DNA of 64,000 bases from Kordia sp. (GTDB lineage Bacteria > Bacteroidota > Bacteroidia > Flavobacteriales > Flavobacteriaceae): assembly GCF_022447245.1 (NCBI RefSeq), contig NZ_JAKVBC010000001.1, positions 1 to 64,000 of the forward strand, written 5' to 3'. The position numbers and the translations under genes are program-made. Positions 46,330 to 55,689 of this stretch are shown here, piece after piece (position 1 is the stretch's first letter; each line of letters starts with the position of its first letter). The notes beneath the pieces were generated by a model. It worked only from the letters and a program-made list of their open reading frames with translations. It searched no databases and was not told where the DNA came from.

Positions 46330-47127
46330 ATGGATACAATTAATGCAATTATCCTTGGTATCATACAAGGACTAACGGAGTTTCTACCTGTTTCATCTAG
46401 TGGCCATATTGAGCTAGGAAAAGTCATTTTAGGTGCCGAAATCAAAGAAGATATGTTATTTACTGTCGTAGTTCATTTTGCAACGGCTTTGAGCACGATT
46501 GTTATTTTCCGAAAAGATATTATGGAGTTACTAAAAGGTATATTCCAGTTTAAATGGAATGAAGAATTTCAATTTGCCTTAAAGGTGTTGATTTCTATGA
46601 TTCCTGCAGCTATCGTTGGTGTGTATTTTGAAGATCAACTAGAGGCCTTGTTTGAAGGAAATCTTTTATTAGTAGGTTGCATGTTGATTATTACTGCAGC
46701 GCTGCTATTTTTTGCAGATAAAGCCAAAAACACCAATAAAAATGTGAGTTATTCCAATGCTGCAATTATTGGTATTTCGCAAGCCATAGCCATGTTACCT
46801 GGAATTTCACGTTCTGGCGCTACTATTTCTACCTCTGTGCTGCTTGGAAATGATAAAACCAAAGCTGCACGCTTTTCATTTTTAATGGTTGTACCGTTAA
46901 TTTTTGGAAAGATTGGGAAAGATATTTTTAGTGGTGAGCTTGCGCTAGAAAGCTCTGATATTTTACCAATGTCACTTGGGTTTATAGCTGCCTTTGTTGC
47001 TGGATTGTTTGCCTGTACTTGGATGATTAACCTAGTAAAGAAAAGCAAACTTACTTACTTCTCTATATATTGTTTGATTGTCGGATTGATCGCAATCGGT
47101 TATGTTGGATACCAAACGCATTTGTAA
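46330..47127 (+). CDS. uppP: undecaprenyl-diphosphate phosphatase
   Basis: A 265-residue integral membrane enzyme that dephosphorylates undecaprenyl diphosphate to recycle the lipid carrier for peptidoglycan and other glycans. Seen: LTEFLPVSSSGHIELG near residues 15-30 and the PGISRSGATIS motif near 157-167, both active-site signatures, plus about seven hydrophobic segments. Confers bacitracin resistance when abundant (BacA). truB starts right behind its stop. Confidence 0.95.
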   Translation: MDTINAIILGIIQGLTEFLPVSSSGHIELGKVILGAEIKEDMLFTVVVHFATALSTIVIFRKDIMELLKGIFQFKWNEEFQFALKVLISMIPAAIVGVYFEDQLEALFEGNLLLVGCMLIITAALLFFADKAKNTNKNVSYSNAAIIGISQAIAMLPGISRSGATISTSVLLGNDKTKAARFSFLMVVPLIFGKIGKDIFSGELALESSDILPMSLGFIAAFVAGLFACTWMINLVKKSKLTYFSIYCLIVGLIAIGYVGYQTHL

Positions 47128-47128
47128 A

Positions 47129-47828
47129 ATGAAGACGCTCGAAGAATACCAAGCTGGACAAACTTTATTGATTGACAAACCATTGACATGGTCTTCGTTT
47201 CAAGCTGTAAACAAAGTGAAATGGGCATTAAAATCAACGTTTAAAGTCAAAAAATTAAAGGTTGGACATGCAGGAACACTTGATCCTTTAGCCACTGGAT
47301 TGTTGATTATTTGTGTTGGAAAAAACACGAAGAAAATTGCAGAATTTCAAGGACAAACTAAAGAATATACAGGAACCATTACTGTTGGCGGTACAACACC
47401 TTCGTATGATTTGGAAAGTGAAATCAATGAAACATTTCCAACAGTTCACATTACTGATCAATTGATTCATGAAGCTGTAAAACAGTTTTTAGGAGAAATT
47501 GATCAAAAACCACCAATATTTTCTGCACTTAAAAAAAGATGGAAAACGCTTATACGAATTAGCGCGTGCTGGCGAAGAAGTAGAAATTCCATCACGAAAA
47601 ATTACGATTCACGAATTTGAAATTACACGTATTGACTTACCAGAAATTGATTTTCGTGTAGTTTGCAGTAAAGGAACATATATTCGTTCCTTGGCGCATG
47701 ATTTTGGAAAAGCGTTAAATTCTGGCGCACATCTTTCGGCATTGCGTCGTACAAAAATTGGAGACTTTGATGTTAAAAATGCCATTTCTCCTGAAGCTTT
47801 CGGAGAAAGTCTGAGAAGTATTGAGTAG
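47129..47828 (+). pseudogene. truB: tRNA pseudouridine(55) synthase gene with one frameshift
   Basis: ATG at 47129 begins a TruB protein (catalytic region VGHAGTLDPLATGLL) that stays in frame to about residue 133 (PPIFSALKK). A run of seven A residues at 47531-47537 then shifts the frame; six A would continue directly into DGKRLYELARAGEEVEIP and on to the normal C-terminus at 47828. So truB makes the Psi55 synthase only if the extra A is ignored. It may be a true mutation, a slippage site, or an assembly error in a homopolymer. Confidence 0.8.
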
Positions 47829-47877
47829 TACTCCTCGACTTCACACATGCACTACATTTTCAATACAATTTGCTTCA

Positions 47878-47910
47878 TAAAAAAGGACTGAAACATACTG
47901 CTTCAATCCT
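47878..47910 (-). terminator. terminator of the thioredoxin-like gene
   Basis: On the minus strand AAGGATTGAA and TTCAGTCCTT arms are followed by a T-run. Confidence 0.65.
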
Positions 47911-47946
47911 TAATCTTGTATTATAATTTTACTAATTCAATATAGG

Positions 47947-48567
47947 CTATATCAATTTCAGTAAATCTGCAACTGTGTTTTGTCCTTTGTCTTTATTGTA
48001 CCAAACTTGTAAATCTTGCTTAAACTCTGGAGTTAACTTTCCGTGTTTAGCTTTGTAATCATGTACCATTTGTGTTGCTATTGAAGGTCTTGGTCCCCAA
48101 TCACCTATTACATTTCCTGAAGTATTATCAATAGCAATTAGCTTTGGAATTGACTTTCCACCATTTGTCAAAAACTCATTCATCAACGCTTCATTTTCAT
48201 CACGCAATACTACTTTCATTGTAATATTATCATTCAATTCTGCTAACTTATTAATTATTGGCATTGTTTGCGCGGCATCACCACACCAACTTTCGGTTAA
48301 TACCAACCAAGTTACATTACCATTATATGCTGTAACTTCGTTAATAGTTTCTTCCGTTAACTTTGTAGTTTTGTCCAAACGCTTCATACGCTTATCATTC
48401 AACATTGAGTAATTAGACAAAGCATCCGTTTGTGTTTCTCCTGTAGATTTTCCTTCAGCGACTAAGTTTTGCACTAAAGTTCTATATTCTTGGTATGAAG
48501 TTGCTTTTAACAAGCTCTCTTCAATTATATTCTTTATTTGTGTGTCTGTTGTGATCATACCATACAT
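47947..48567 (-). CDS. thioredoxin-fold protein with WCGDAAQ motif
   Basis: 206 residues. A thioredoxin fold (about 80-190) includes TESWCGDAAQTMPIINK, where the usual WCxxC becomes WCGDAAQ with one cysteine, and the cis-proline region GGKSIPKLIAID. This is the thioredoxin-like group found in Firmicutes and Bacteroidetes with a single conserved cysteine; it may act as a peroxidase or monothiol redox protein rather than a dithiol reductant. The ATG at 48558 is an alternative start. Confidence 0.75.
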   Translation of the reverse strand: MYGMITTDTQIKNIIEESLLKATSYQEYRTLVQNLVAEGKSTGETQTDALSNYSMLNDKRMKRLDKTTKLTEETINEVTAYNGNVTWLVLTESWCGDAAQTMPIINKLAELNDNITMKVVLRDENEALMNEFLTNGGKSIPKLIAIDNTSGNVIGDWGPRPSIATQMVHDYKAKHGKLTPEFKQDLQVWYNKDKGQNTVADLLKLI

Positions 48568-48721
48568 ACTTTTTACACGAATTCAGTCGTGGTTTTTTAT
48601 AAAACTTACGTTCTTATTTTTCGTTGGGCTTTTGCAGTTTATTTTTAGCGTTGTAAATTTACGAAACGATTCAGTGGAAGCAGCTGATGTTTGTCATGAA
48701 ATGATTAAAAACTAGTACTCA

Positions 48722-49309
48722 ATGAATTTTACTGAAAAAAGAAGATGTGCATGGTGTGGCGATGATCCTTTATATGTTGCCTATCATGATGAAGAATGGG
48801 GCGTTCCTGTATATGACGATGACAAATTATTTGAGTTTTTAATTTTGGAAACGTTTCAAGCAGGTTTGAGCTGGATTACCATTCTTCGGAAGCGTGAAAA
48901 TTTCCGAAAAGCTTTTGATGGTTTTGATTATAAAAAAATTGCGAACTACGGAGAAGATAAATATGAAAGCTTACTACAAGACGCCGGAATCATTAGAAAT
49001 AAACTAAAAGTAAAAGCAGCTATTAGCAATGCGCAAATGTTTCTAAAAGCGCAAGAAGAGTTTGGCAGTTTTTCTAAATATATTTGGCAATTTACAGATG
49101 GAAAGCCGATTCAAAATGCTTTTGTTCGAGAAGAAGATGTTCCTGCAACAAGTGAAATCTCAGATAAAATATCTAAAGACTTAAAAAAGCGAAGTTTTAA
49201 ATTTGTCGGTTCAACCGTTATGTATGCATATATGCAAGCAGTTGGAATTGTAAATGATCATATTGTGAGTTGTTTTAGATATGAAGAAATAAAAAACGGA
49301 CTATCATGA
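48722..49309 (+). CDS. tag: DNA-3-methyladenine glycosylase I
   Basis: 195 residues of the Tag family, which removes 3-methyladenine from DNA. Seen: N-terminal zinc-ligand region RRCAWCGDDPLYVAYHDEEW (residues about 7-26), the hydrophobic glycosylase core LETFQAGLSWITILRKREN and the C-terminal histidine/cysteine region VNDHIVSCFRY. Length and motifs are normal. Its stop overlaps the next gene's ATG by 4 bp. Confidence 0.95.
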   Translation: MNFTEKRRCAWCGDDPLYVAYHDEEWGVPVYDDDKLFEFLILETFQAGLSWITILRKRENFRKAFDGFDYKKIANYGEDKYESLLQDAGIIRNKLKVKAAISNAQMFLKAQEEFGSFSKYIWQFTDGKPIQNAFVREEDVPATSEISDKISKDLKKRSFKFVGSTVMYAYMQAVGIVNDHIVSCFRYEEIKNGLS

Positions 49310-49893
49310 GGTATTTTTGTTTACTACTATTTTTAGGTTTTTCCTTGTGTTGCTCTGCACAAAAAACATACAAACATGAAAAAGAAGAGCGCATTGAAAA
49401 AAAGGTATTTCCTCAAAATGCATTACATCTTTTAGAAGAAACCTTACCTAAAAAAATCAAAAAAGCAAAGTACTATAAAGAACAAGACAGCTCCAAAATT
49501 AGCTACGAAACAAAACTTAAGTATAAGGGGCGAAAATACAGTGTTGAGTTTAGTCAAAAAGGTATTTTGGAAGATGTGGAAGTTACTGTAAAGCAGAAAC
49601 ATATTCCACCAAAAACACTTGAAAAGATAAAGAAACATTTATACAATAACTACAGCGCTTTCCGTTTCATAAAAATACAACGTCAATACAATAACAGCAA
49701 TACTATTGATGCAGAGACAGTCATAAAAAACGCATTTTCAAACGATCGAAAAAGCCCATATTTGTATGAAATCATAGTAGAAGTAAAAACAAAGAAGAAA
49801 CGCTATTTTATTGAAATTACCTTTACTAAGGATGGCGATTTTAAAATGGAAAGAACCATTATTCAAAGCTCATATGATCATATCTTGTATTAA
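49306..49893 (+). CDS. exported protein, possibly PepSY-like, 195 aa
   Basis: A signal peptide (about 1-18, ending CCSAQ) is followed by a Lys-rich region and two halves, each with a short helix and beta strands typical of PepSY-like inhibitor domains (YSVEFSQKGILEDVEVTVKQ). Overlaps tag by 4 bp and directly abuts the DUF2490-like gene, so the three are co-transcribed. Function is unknown. Confidence 0.65.
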   Translation: MRYFCLLLFLGFSLCCSAQKTYKHEKEERIEKKVFPQNALHLLEETLPKKIKKAKYYKEQDSSKISYETKLKYKGRKYSVEFSQKGILEDVEVTVKQKHIPPKTLEKIKKHLYNNYSAFRFIKIQRQYNNSNTIDAETVIKNAFSNDRKSPYLYEIIVEVKTKKKRYFIEITFTKDGDFKMERTIIQSSYDHILY

Positions 49894-50559
49894 AAAAACA
49901 TCCTTTTTGTCTGTCTGATATGTTCATTTGCAGCTTTTTCACAAAACGATTTTACGACATTTTTTGAACCATTATTTGCTGTAAATCATAAAGTAAATGA
50001 TAGTTATAAGGTAAATTTTGCTACTGTTTCAAGAAACTATGTGTATCGTGATAGCGAATTTGAATTTACTACTCGACAGCTTCAATTTGTACATTTTTCT
50101 ACGTTAAGTTTTAACTCTAATCACAGTGTAAGTGCTGGCGTAATGTATCGTTTCCGAGAAAATTTTGAAGACAAAAGCAACGAGTTGCGATTCACACAAC
50201 AATACAATTATGCACATCGTCCGAATATAGTTCGTTTTGGACATCGCTTCCGCACCGAACAACGCATTACTACAAACAATACTGTACATGGTTTCCGTTA
50301 CCGATTTACCATTGACTTACCATTATCTGGAGAAAAGCTAGATGTTGGAGAACCGTATTTTGTCGCCAATACCGAGTCGCTATTAAGTGTTGTAAAAGCG
50401 AGTACACCGCAACTAGATCAACGATTTACTACTCAGATTGGTTGGTTATGGACGAAGTCGTTAAAGTTTCAAACTGGTTTGGAATATCGTTTTGAAAACT
50501 ACAATCAAGACACTAAAGAAATTCTATTTATTCTTACATCTGTGATATTGAAATTGTAG
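49894..50559 (+). CDS. DUF2490-like outer-membrane beta-barrel protein, start codon missing
   Basis: The frame is open from the codon after the previous stop. A signal-peptide-like stretch (KNILFVCLICSFAAFSQ) begins at once, but no ATG, GTG or TTG precedes it in frame; the sequence reads TATTAAAAAAAC where TATG AAA AAC would fit. The first usable start is GTG at 50041, which would remove the signal peptide and first strands. The rest (RFRENFEDKSNELRF, NIVRFGHRFRTEQR) looks like the DUF2490 family barrel, ending in a hydrophobic strand. A mutated start codon is likely. Confidence 0.55.
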   Translation, partial: KNILFVCLICSFAAFSQNDFTTFFEPLFAVNHKVNDSYKVNFATVSRNYVYRDSEFEFTTRQLQFVHFSTLSFNSNHSVSAGVMYRFRENFEDKSNELRFTQQYNYAHRPNIVRFGHRFRTEQRITTNNTVHGFRYRFTIDLPLSGEKLDVGEPYFVANTESLLSVVKASTPQLDQRFTTQIGWLWTKSLKFQTGLEYRFENYNQDTKEILFILTSVILKL

Positions 50560-50603
50560 AGACCAGAATGTATTTTATGTTTTAAGAAATTTCTTTTCTA
50601 AAA

Positions 50604-51233
50604 TCACAAGTACGACAAAAACACTTCTCTAGCAACTTCATACGCGCCTAAACTTGCCAAATGGTTGGTATGCATCTGACAATCGATGATTTGACAACCA
50701 TTTGCTTTTAGTTGTTGTACCAAATGAATGAAGCCAAATTTGCTGGCATTGCTTTCAAAAGCAAACATACTTTCGCCACAAAAAACATGTCCGAGATTCA
50801 CACCGTATATGCCGCCAACAAGCATATTGTCCCGCCACACTTCTACGGAAGTGACATATCCCATTTTGTACAATTCAATATAGGCTTCTTCCATTTCATT
50901 GGTAATCCACGTGTCGTCTTGTCCAGGACGCTCAATCAAGGCACAAGCGCGAATTACATGTTCAAAAGCTGTATTATAGGTTACAGAAAATGTTTCACGA
51001 CGTAGCAACTGCTTCATACTTTTAGAGATTTTTAAATCTTCTGGAAACAATACCATTCGCGGATCTGGCGACCACCAAACGATAGGATCTTCTTCGCTAT
51101 ACCAAGGGAAAATTCCGTTTTGATATGCTAATAATAAACGCTCAGGCTTTAAATCGCCACCTATGGCTAAGATACCTTCTGGCGACGTTTCTGAGACTGG
51201 AGGAAATACGATTTCGTCTGTTAAAAGATACAT
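50604..51233 (-). CDS. aat: leucyl/phenylalanyl-tRNA--protein transferase
   Basis: 209 residues from ATG at 51233. Aat transfers Leu or Phe from tRNA to the N-terminus of Arg/Lys-starting proteins, marking them for ClpS/ClpAP degradation. Seen: VFPPVSETSPEGILAIGGDL at the start, WYSEEDPIVWWSPDPRMV and the catalytic/ligand region GGIYGVNLGHVFCGESMF, with IDCQMHTNHLASLGA near the end. The longer frame to 51263 adds ten residues not typical of the family. Confidence 0.93.
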   Translation of the reverse strand: MYLLTDEIVFPPVSETSPEGILAIGGDLKPERLLLAYQNGIFPWYSEEDPIVWWSPDPRMVLFPEDLKISKSMKQLLRRETFSVTYNTAFEHVIRACALIERPGQDDTWITNEMEEAYIELYKMGYVTSVEVWRDNMLVGGIYGVNLGHVFCGESMFAFESNASKFGFIHLVQQLKANGCQIIDCQMHTNHLASLGAYEVAREVFLSYL

Positions 51234-51399
51234 GTAATTGTTGTTTTCTGAGAGTTCATGCAAGAAAAGAAAGGGTAATTCTTTGATTTTAAGTATTTTT
51301 TCGTCAAATTTGTAATTAGTCTAAATACGTCTAAACATTTATTTTCATCATTGCTTTTTGAATTAGTGTATGAAGACTAAAGCCTAAAACCACAATATT

Positions 51400-51424
51400 A
51401 AGTCCCGTTTTCGGGACTTTTTTT
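51400..51424 (+). terminator. orphan plus-strand terminator hairpin
   Basis: AAGTCCCG and CGGGACTT form an 8-bp stem with a TTTT loop, then a run of seven T. It overlaps by two bases the end of the minus-strand transporter gene. T-run orientation fits a plus-strand transcript, yet no plus-strand gene lies upstream within 800 bp. Confidence 0.7.
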
Positions 51425-52814
51425 ATAGCAATAGCAAGCCTAAAACATATACTAGAATACCAACCAACATTAAAATAATGGTGTATGGTAATATTTCTTT
51501 TGCTTTTAATCGTGTAATGCCCAATAATGGTAATGCCCAAAACGGTTGTAACATGTTTGTTATTTGATCACCATACGATAATGCCATGACTGCTTTTTGC
51601 AACGGCACACCTAATTCTATTGCCGATTGCACTACGATTGGACCTTGTACAGCCCATTGCCCGCCGCCACTTGGTACAAAAATATTGACCAATCCTGCGC
51701 TAAAGAATGTATAAATTGGCAAGGTAGTTTCGTTGGCAATAGCTACAAAACTATCCGAAATCATTCCAATCATTCCTGAACTTTTCATAATGCCCATGAT
51801 TCCAAAATATAAAGGAAATTGAATCAATATACCCGAAGTTCCTTTAATTGCTTCTTCTACTGCATTGAGGAAACTTTTAAAATTTCCATGCAATACAATT
51901 GCCAAACCTAACATAAAAAAGTTCAACATGTTGGGTGAAATTTTTATACTTGAAAGTGAGCTTAAGTTTTTAGCATATTGAATAAAGAATACGATTAATA
52001 GTAGCACACCGAACGCGATGGCAAACACAGAAGAATGATCTAGTTTGTCTGCTCCTTCTATGTCTTCTTTCTCTTTTTTGTTGAATTGATATTTTGGCAG
52101 ATTTAATTTTGTCGGAGCTACTTTTTTAGAAAGCATTGTTAATGTCAAAGGAATCAATACAAGTAATATTCCAAATAAGAGTAAATTCCACCAACTAAAG
52201 ATGGTACTACTTGAGGTAATAACTTCTGGCACTTGTCCAAATTGATCAACAGTCAATACGCCATTCATCATTTCGAGTAGATGTCCTTGTTCTGCTACTT
52301 TTGATGGTGCCGAACCACTGATTCCACCATGCCAGATCATGAGTCCAACATATCCTGCTGCACCTACCAATGGATAATTGATAGGAATATTATTTTCTTG
52401 CGCATGTTCGCCAACTTTCCGAGCTAGAATGGCGCCGAATATCAAACCTAATCCCCAATTGAAAAACGCCACTAACATTGTGGTTACACTAACCAATACA
52501 ACCGCATTTGTCGTATTTGTGACAGACTTTGTTAGAGTCACAATCAGCGAATTCATCGGTTTACTGAGTACTAACACGTGTCCGAGTACCAAAATCAGCA
52601 TCATTTGATAGGCAAAAACTAGCAAGCCAGAATTCCAGATGCCATCTTCCCAAAATGACAGCACTTCAACTAAATGATCAATAGTACTGATACTTTCTGG
52701 TCTGGTAAAAAACGTTGCCAGCACAATCGTAAGCAGCGTTAATAGAACCGCAATGGTAAACGGCGAAGGTAAATATCGCTGAAAAATAGTTTCTATGGTT
52801 TTGGTAATGCGCAT
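51423..52814 (-). CDS. short-chain fatty acid transporter (AtoE family)
   Basis: A 463-residue membrane protein with about ten hydrophobic segments, similar to the AtoE/TIGR00366 short-chain fatty acid carriers. Seen: RYLPSPFTIAVLLTLLTI near the start, NWGLGLIFGAILARKVG and FVPSGGGQWAVQGPI, characteristic strings of the family. It probably takes up butyrate or acetoacetate. It stands alone; no CoA-transferase gene is adjacent. Confidence 0.85.
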   Translation of the reverse strand: MRITKTIETIFQRYLPSPFTIAVLLTLLTIVLATFFTRPESISTIDHLVEVLSFWEDGIWNSGLLVFAYQMMLILVLGHVLVLSKPMNSLIVTLTKSVTNTTNAVVLVSVTTMLVAFFNWGLGLIFGAILARKVGEHAQENNIPINYPLVGAAGYVGLMIWHGGISGSAPSKVAEQGHLLEMMNGVLTVDQFGQVPEVITSSSTIFSWWNLLLFGILLVLIPLTLTMLSKKVAPTKLNLPKYQFNKKEKEDIEGADKLDHSSVFAIAFGVLLLIVFFIQYAKNLSSLSSIKISPNMLNFFMLGLAIVLHGNFKSFLNAVEEAIKGTSGILIQFPLYFGIMGIMKSSGMIGMISDSFVAIANETTLPIYTFFSAGLVNIFVPSGGGQWAVQGPIVVQSAIELGVPLQKAVMALSYGDQITNMLQPFWALPLLGITRLKAKEILPYTIILMLVGILVYVLGLLLL

Positions 52815-52965
52815 GGTTGATTTTTGCGTGAATTTACGATTTTTTTAGACTTGTTTCTATGTAGACAGAAATCTCTTAGATTGCTTACTTTTATCATAGA
52901 AATTGAAGGAGCAACTAAAATATTTTGAATTGAATATATACAATAACCTATTTTTCAAAGTCAAA

Positions 52966-53000
52966 AAAACCTCTTGATGAGTAAGCAATCAAGAGGTTTT
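52966..53000. terminator. terminator downstream of the DUF3127 gene
   Basis: AAAACCTCTTGAT and ATCAAGAGGTTTT form a 13-bp perfect stem, followed by T-rich sequence on both strands. Confidence 0.85.
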
Positions 53001-53020
53001 TTATTTGTTTTACAATTTTC

Positions 53021-53398
53021 TTAGAAAGGCAAATCGTCGTGATCTTCTTCTTTGAAATCGTTTACTGGTTCAAACGCGTCTGCTGGTGGCACTGGCGGCA
53101 TTCCTGCAGGTGGTTGCTGTTGTTGTAAACTTTCAATTCTCCATCCTTGAATAGAGTTGAAATATTTTGTTTCTCCTTGTGGATTTACCCATTCTCTACC
53201 ACGTAAATTGATACTGATTTTTACAGGTTGTCCTACTTGGAAATTGTTTAATAAATCTACTTTATCTTGTACAAATTCCACCATAATGTGTTGTGGATAT
53301 TGCTCTTCTGTTGTTACGACAATTTCACGCTTTCTGAATCCGTTGTTTCCAAACGTCTGCGTTTGCCCGATCATTTTTACTTTTCCCTGTACTTCCAT
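53021..53398 (-). CDS. DUF3127 protein
   Basis: 125 residues, start ATG 53398. The N-terminal part (GKVKMIGQTQTFGNNGFRKR...VVTTEEQYPQHI) is the DUF3127 signature, a small OB-like fold typical of Bacteroidetes; the C-terminus is Pro/Gln-rich and ends acidic (EEDHDDLPF), like the tip of single-stranded-DNA-binding proteins. A DNA-binding or repair role is likely but unproven. It follows the flavin-reductase gene by 5 bp. Confidence 0.83.
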   Translation of the reverse strand: MEVQGKVKMIGQTQTFGNNGFRKREIVVTTEEQYPQHIMVEFVQDKVDLLNNFQVGQPVKISINLRGREWVNPQGETKYFNSIQGWRIESLQQQQPPAGMPPVPPADAFEPVNDFKEEDHDDLPF

Positions 53399-53403
53399 GT
53401 TAT

Positions 53404-54264
53404 TTATTTTGCTAATAAGATTTTCCAAGCAGTTGCTACATCTCCTTTTACCAAAAATGTTTGCGCTGCTTTGTGATTTGTTTCTATACTGTCTGAAATA
53501 TCAATTTCAGTTGTTTGTTTAAATGCTTGTATTTCTGCTTCAGTTGGTAGTTTTTCTACATTTCCTAAGATTCCAAGATCATTTCCAGTCAAGACTTTAC
53601 TAGTTCGAATTTCTGTAGGAATTTGATCCACACCAATTCCTAAAGTGGCAATTGGTTTTGGAATTTCAAAGAATCCGTCTCGTGCTCTGCTATAGAAGCT
53701 TCCTCCTGCTCTGGCTACCAAATCAATTTTGTAATGATCAATGGTTCCGCGATCGTTCAACACGTCTTCACTGATATGCAGTTTTACGACTTCACAAATG
53801 ATTAAATTTCCTGCGCCACCTTCATCTCCTAAAGAAACCACTTCTCGCACTTTGCATTCAAACTGTGCAGGCGATTCTGCTACGCGAAATGGTTTTACTT
53901 TTTCAGAAGGCAGCATTGTCAATCCAGCTTTTTCAAACTCGTTCACACCTTCAGCATATTCTGTACTACTTAAGGACATTTGTTGCACAATAGCATGGTT
54001 CACTACATTAATTACTACTTCTTTTGTAGCAATTGCATTTTCAAGTGTATGTTTTGTAGTGTTATTACGAACTCTACGCGCAGGCGAAAAAATCATAATT
54101 GGCGGATTGGCACTAAACACATTAAAAAAGCTATACGGAGATAAGTTTGGATTTCCTTCAGCATCTACTGTACTTGCAAATGCAATCGGTCTTGGCGCTA
54201 CTGCACCTAATAAATATCCGTGCAATTTTGCTGTTGGAATTTCTTTTGGATCTATTGATAACAT
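53404..54264 (-). CDS. flavin reductase family protein (FMN-binding split barrel)
   Basis: 286 residues, ATG chosen at 54264 where the family start is seen. A flavin-reductase-like split-barrel domain fills residues about 5-200 (GYLLGAVAPRPIAFAST, SPYSFFNVFSANPP, IHYK-like DHYKIDLVARAGGSFYSR). The C-terminal part is helical. Enzymes of this group use reduced FMN in various reductions; the substrate is unknown. It sits just upstream of DUF3127 on the same strand. Confidence 0.8.
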   Translation of the reverse strand: MLSIDPKEIPTAKLHGYLLGAVAPRPIAFASTVDAEGNPNLSPYSFFNVFSANPPIMIFSPARRVRNNTTKHTLENAIATKEVVINVVNHAIVQQMSLSSTEYAEGVNEFEKAGLTMLPSEKVKPFRVAESPAQFECKVREVVSLGDEGGAGNLIICEVVKLHISEDVLNDRGTIDHYKIDLVARAGGSFYSRARDGFFEIPKPIATLGIGVDQIPTEIRTSKVLTGNDLGILGNVEKLPTEAEIQAFKQTTEIDISDSIETNHKAAQTFLVKGDVATAWKILLAK

Positions 54265-54459
54265 TTTTGATGTTTTTAGTGCGACAAAATTAATGTAAAA
54301 AAGCGGAGCAAGCAATAATAGTTATCAACGCAAAAGCAGTGTTTTTAACATGTAAATTTCCTTTGCAGCACTTTTCTATTTTATTGATCTTCAAAAGTTC
54401 AATACAATCACAATAAAACTGCTGCTTTTCGTTTATATTAGTGGTTTCAAAGTATTTGT

Positions 54460-55617
54460 ATGATTTTAAAAAACAGACCTGTTTTAATTCGTTGGATATT
54501 AATCCTAGCTTCTTTTGCAATTGTGTCAGGGATTTTATGGAATACCTATATTTTCTTTCAAGAGTTTAAGAAAGATGAACGCACTAAAATGCAAATTTGG
54601 GTAAGAGCACTAAAATCAATTAATGCTGGAGAAGATTTACTTTTGGCAGGAGACATTATTGCCTCTGAAAATTCAAACCCAAGAATTATCAAAAATTACA
54701 AAGGAGGTATAGAAACACTCAATATCGATGAAGAAAAGATTAATGATTCCATCTATATTCAAGAGAAAATTGTTCAATTCTCCAAAGAGAATCAACCAAT
54801 TGACATCACTTACTTTGACGAGGAATTAAAAAAAGATGTAAAACAAGGAACTTTATATTACGGAAACTCCGAAACCTTAAACAAACTCAAATATTATCCA
54901 CTTGCCTTATTATTGATTATTGTCCTGTTTGCTGGTGTTGCGTACTTCTTTTTTAGCGCTTCCAAAGCTTCCGAACAGAATAAATTGTGGGCAGGAATGG
55001 CAAAGGAAACCGCGCATCAAATTGGTACGCCGCTTTCGTCTTTGGTCGGTTGGACTGAAATTTTAAAGACCGAAAATGTAGATCCGGATTATATTCAAGA
55101 AATTGAAAAAGATATTGACCGTTTGCAAACCATTACAGAACGTTTTTCCAAAATTGGTTCTATTCCAACCTTAGAACGACTTGATATTGTAAAAGAAACG
55201 AAAGATTCCTATGACTATTTACTTTCGCGAACTTCTAAATTGGTCAACTTTACGTTTGAAGCTCCAGAAACACCTATTTTTAGCGAAATTAATGCGCAAT
55301 TGTTTAGTTGGACCATTGAAAATATGGTAAAGAACGCCATTGACGCTATGAAAGGAAAAGGCGATTTGAAACTAGAAATTATGCAAGCAGATACGTATGT
55401 AAAGGTTTTGATCACCGACAATGGAAAAGGAATTCCAAAACGAAACTTCAAAAAGGTTTTTCAACCAGGATTTACTAGTAAAAAACGTGGTTGGGGATTA
55501 GGTTTGTCCCTAGCAAAACGTATAGTTGAGAATTACCACAAAGGAAAAATTAAAGTCTTAAAATCAGAACTTGGCAAAGGAACTACAATGCAGATTTCTT
55601 TAAAAACAGTTGGTTAG
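54460..55617 (+). CDS. orphan sensor histidine kinase
   Basis: 385 residues: two membrane segments (about 11-33 and 147-167) bracket a periplasmic sensor domain of about 110 residues, then HisKA with H186 in the variant box KETAHQIGTPLSSLVGW and a HATPase_c domain (N box NMVKNAIDAM, DNGKGIPK, GWGLGLSLAKR). The H box differs from the usual HELRTPL. No response regulator is adjacent, so its partner is elsewhere. It diverges from the flavin reductase gene. Confidence 0.87.
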   Translation: MILKNRPVLIRWILILASFAIVSGILWNTYIFFQEFKKDERTKMQIWVRALKSINAGEDLLLAGDIIASENSNPRIIKNYKGGIETLNIDEEKINDSIYIQEKIVQFSKENQPIDITYFDEELKKDVKQGTLYYGNSETLNKLKYYPLALLLIIVLFAGVAYFFFSASKASEQNKLWAGMAKETAHQIGTPLSSLVGWTEILKTENVDPDYIQEIEKDIDRLQTITERFSKIGSIPTLERLDIVKETKDSYDYLLSRTSKLVNFTFEAPETPIFSEINAQLFSWTIENMVKNAIDAMKGKGDLKLEIMQADTYVKVLITDNGKGIPKRNFKKVFQPGFTSKKRGWGLGLSLAKRIVENYHKGKIKVLKSELGKGTTMQISLKTVG

Positions 55618-55689
55618 ACTTTTAGACTTGCTTTGCTTTTAGATTATTTTAGATGCGCTTCATTCCGATTCCGTTCAATGTACCCCTTT

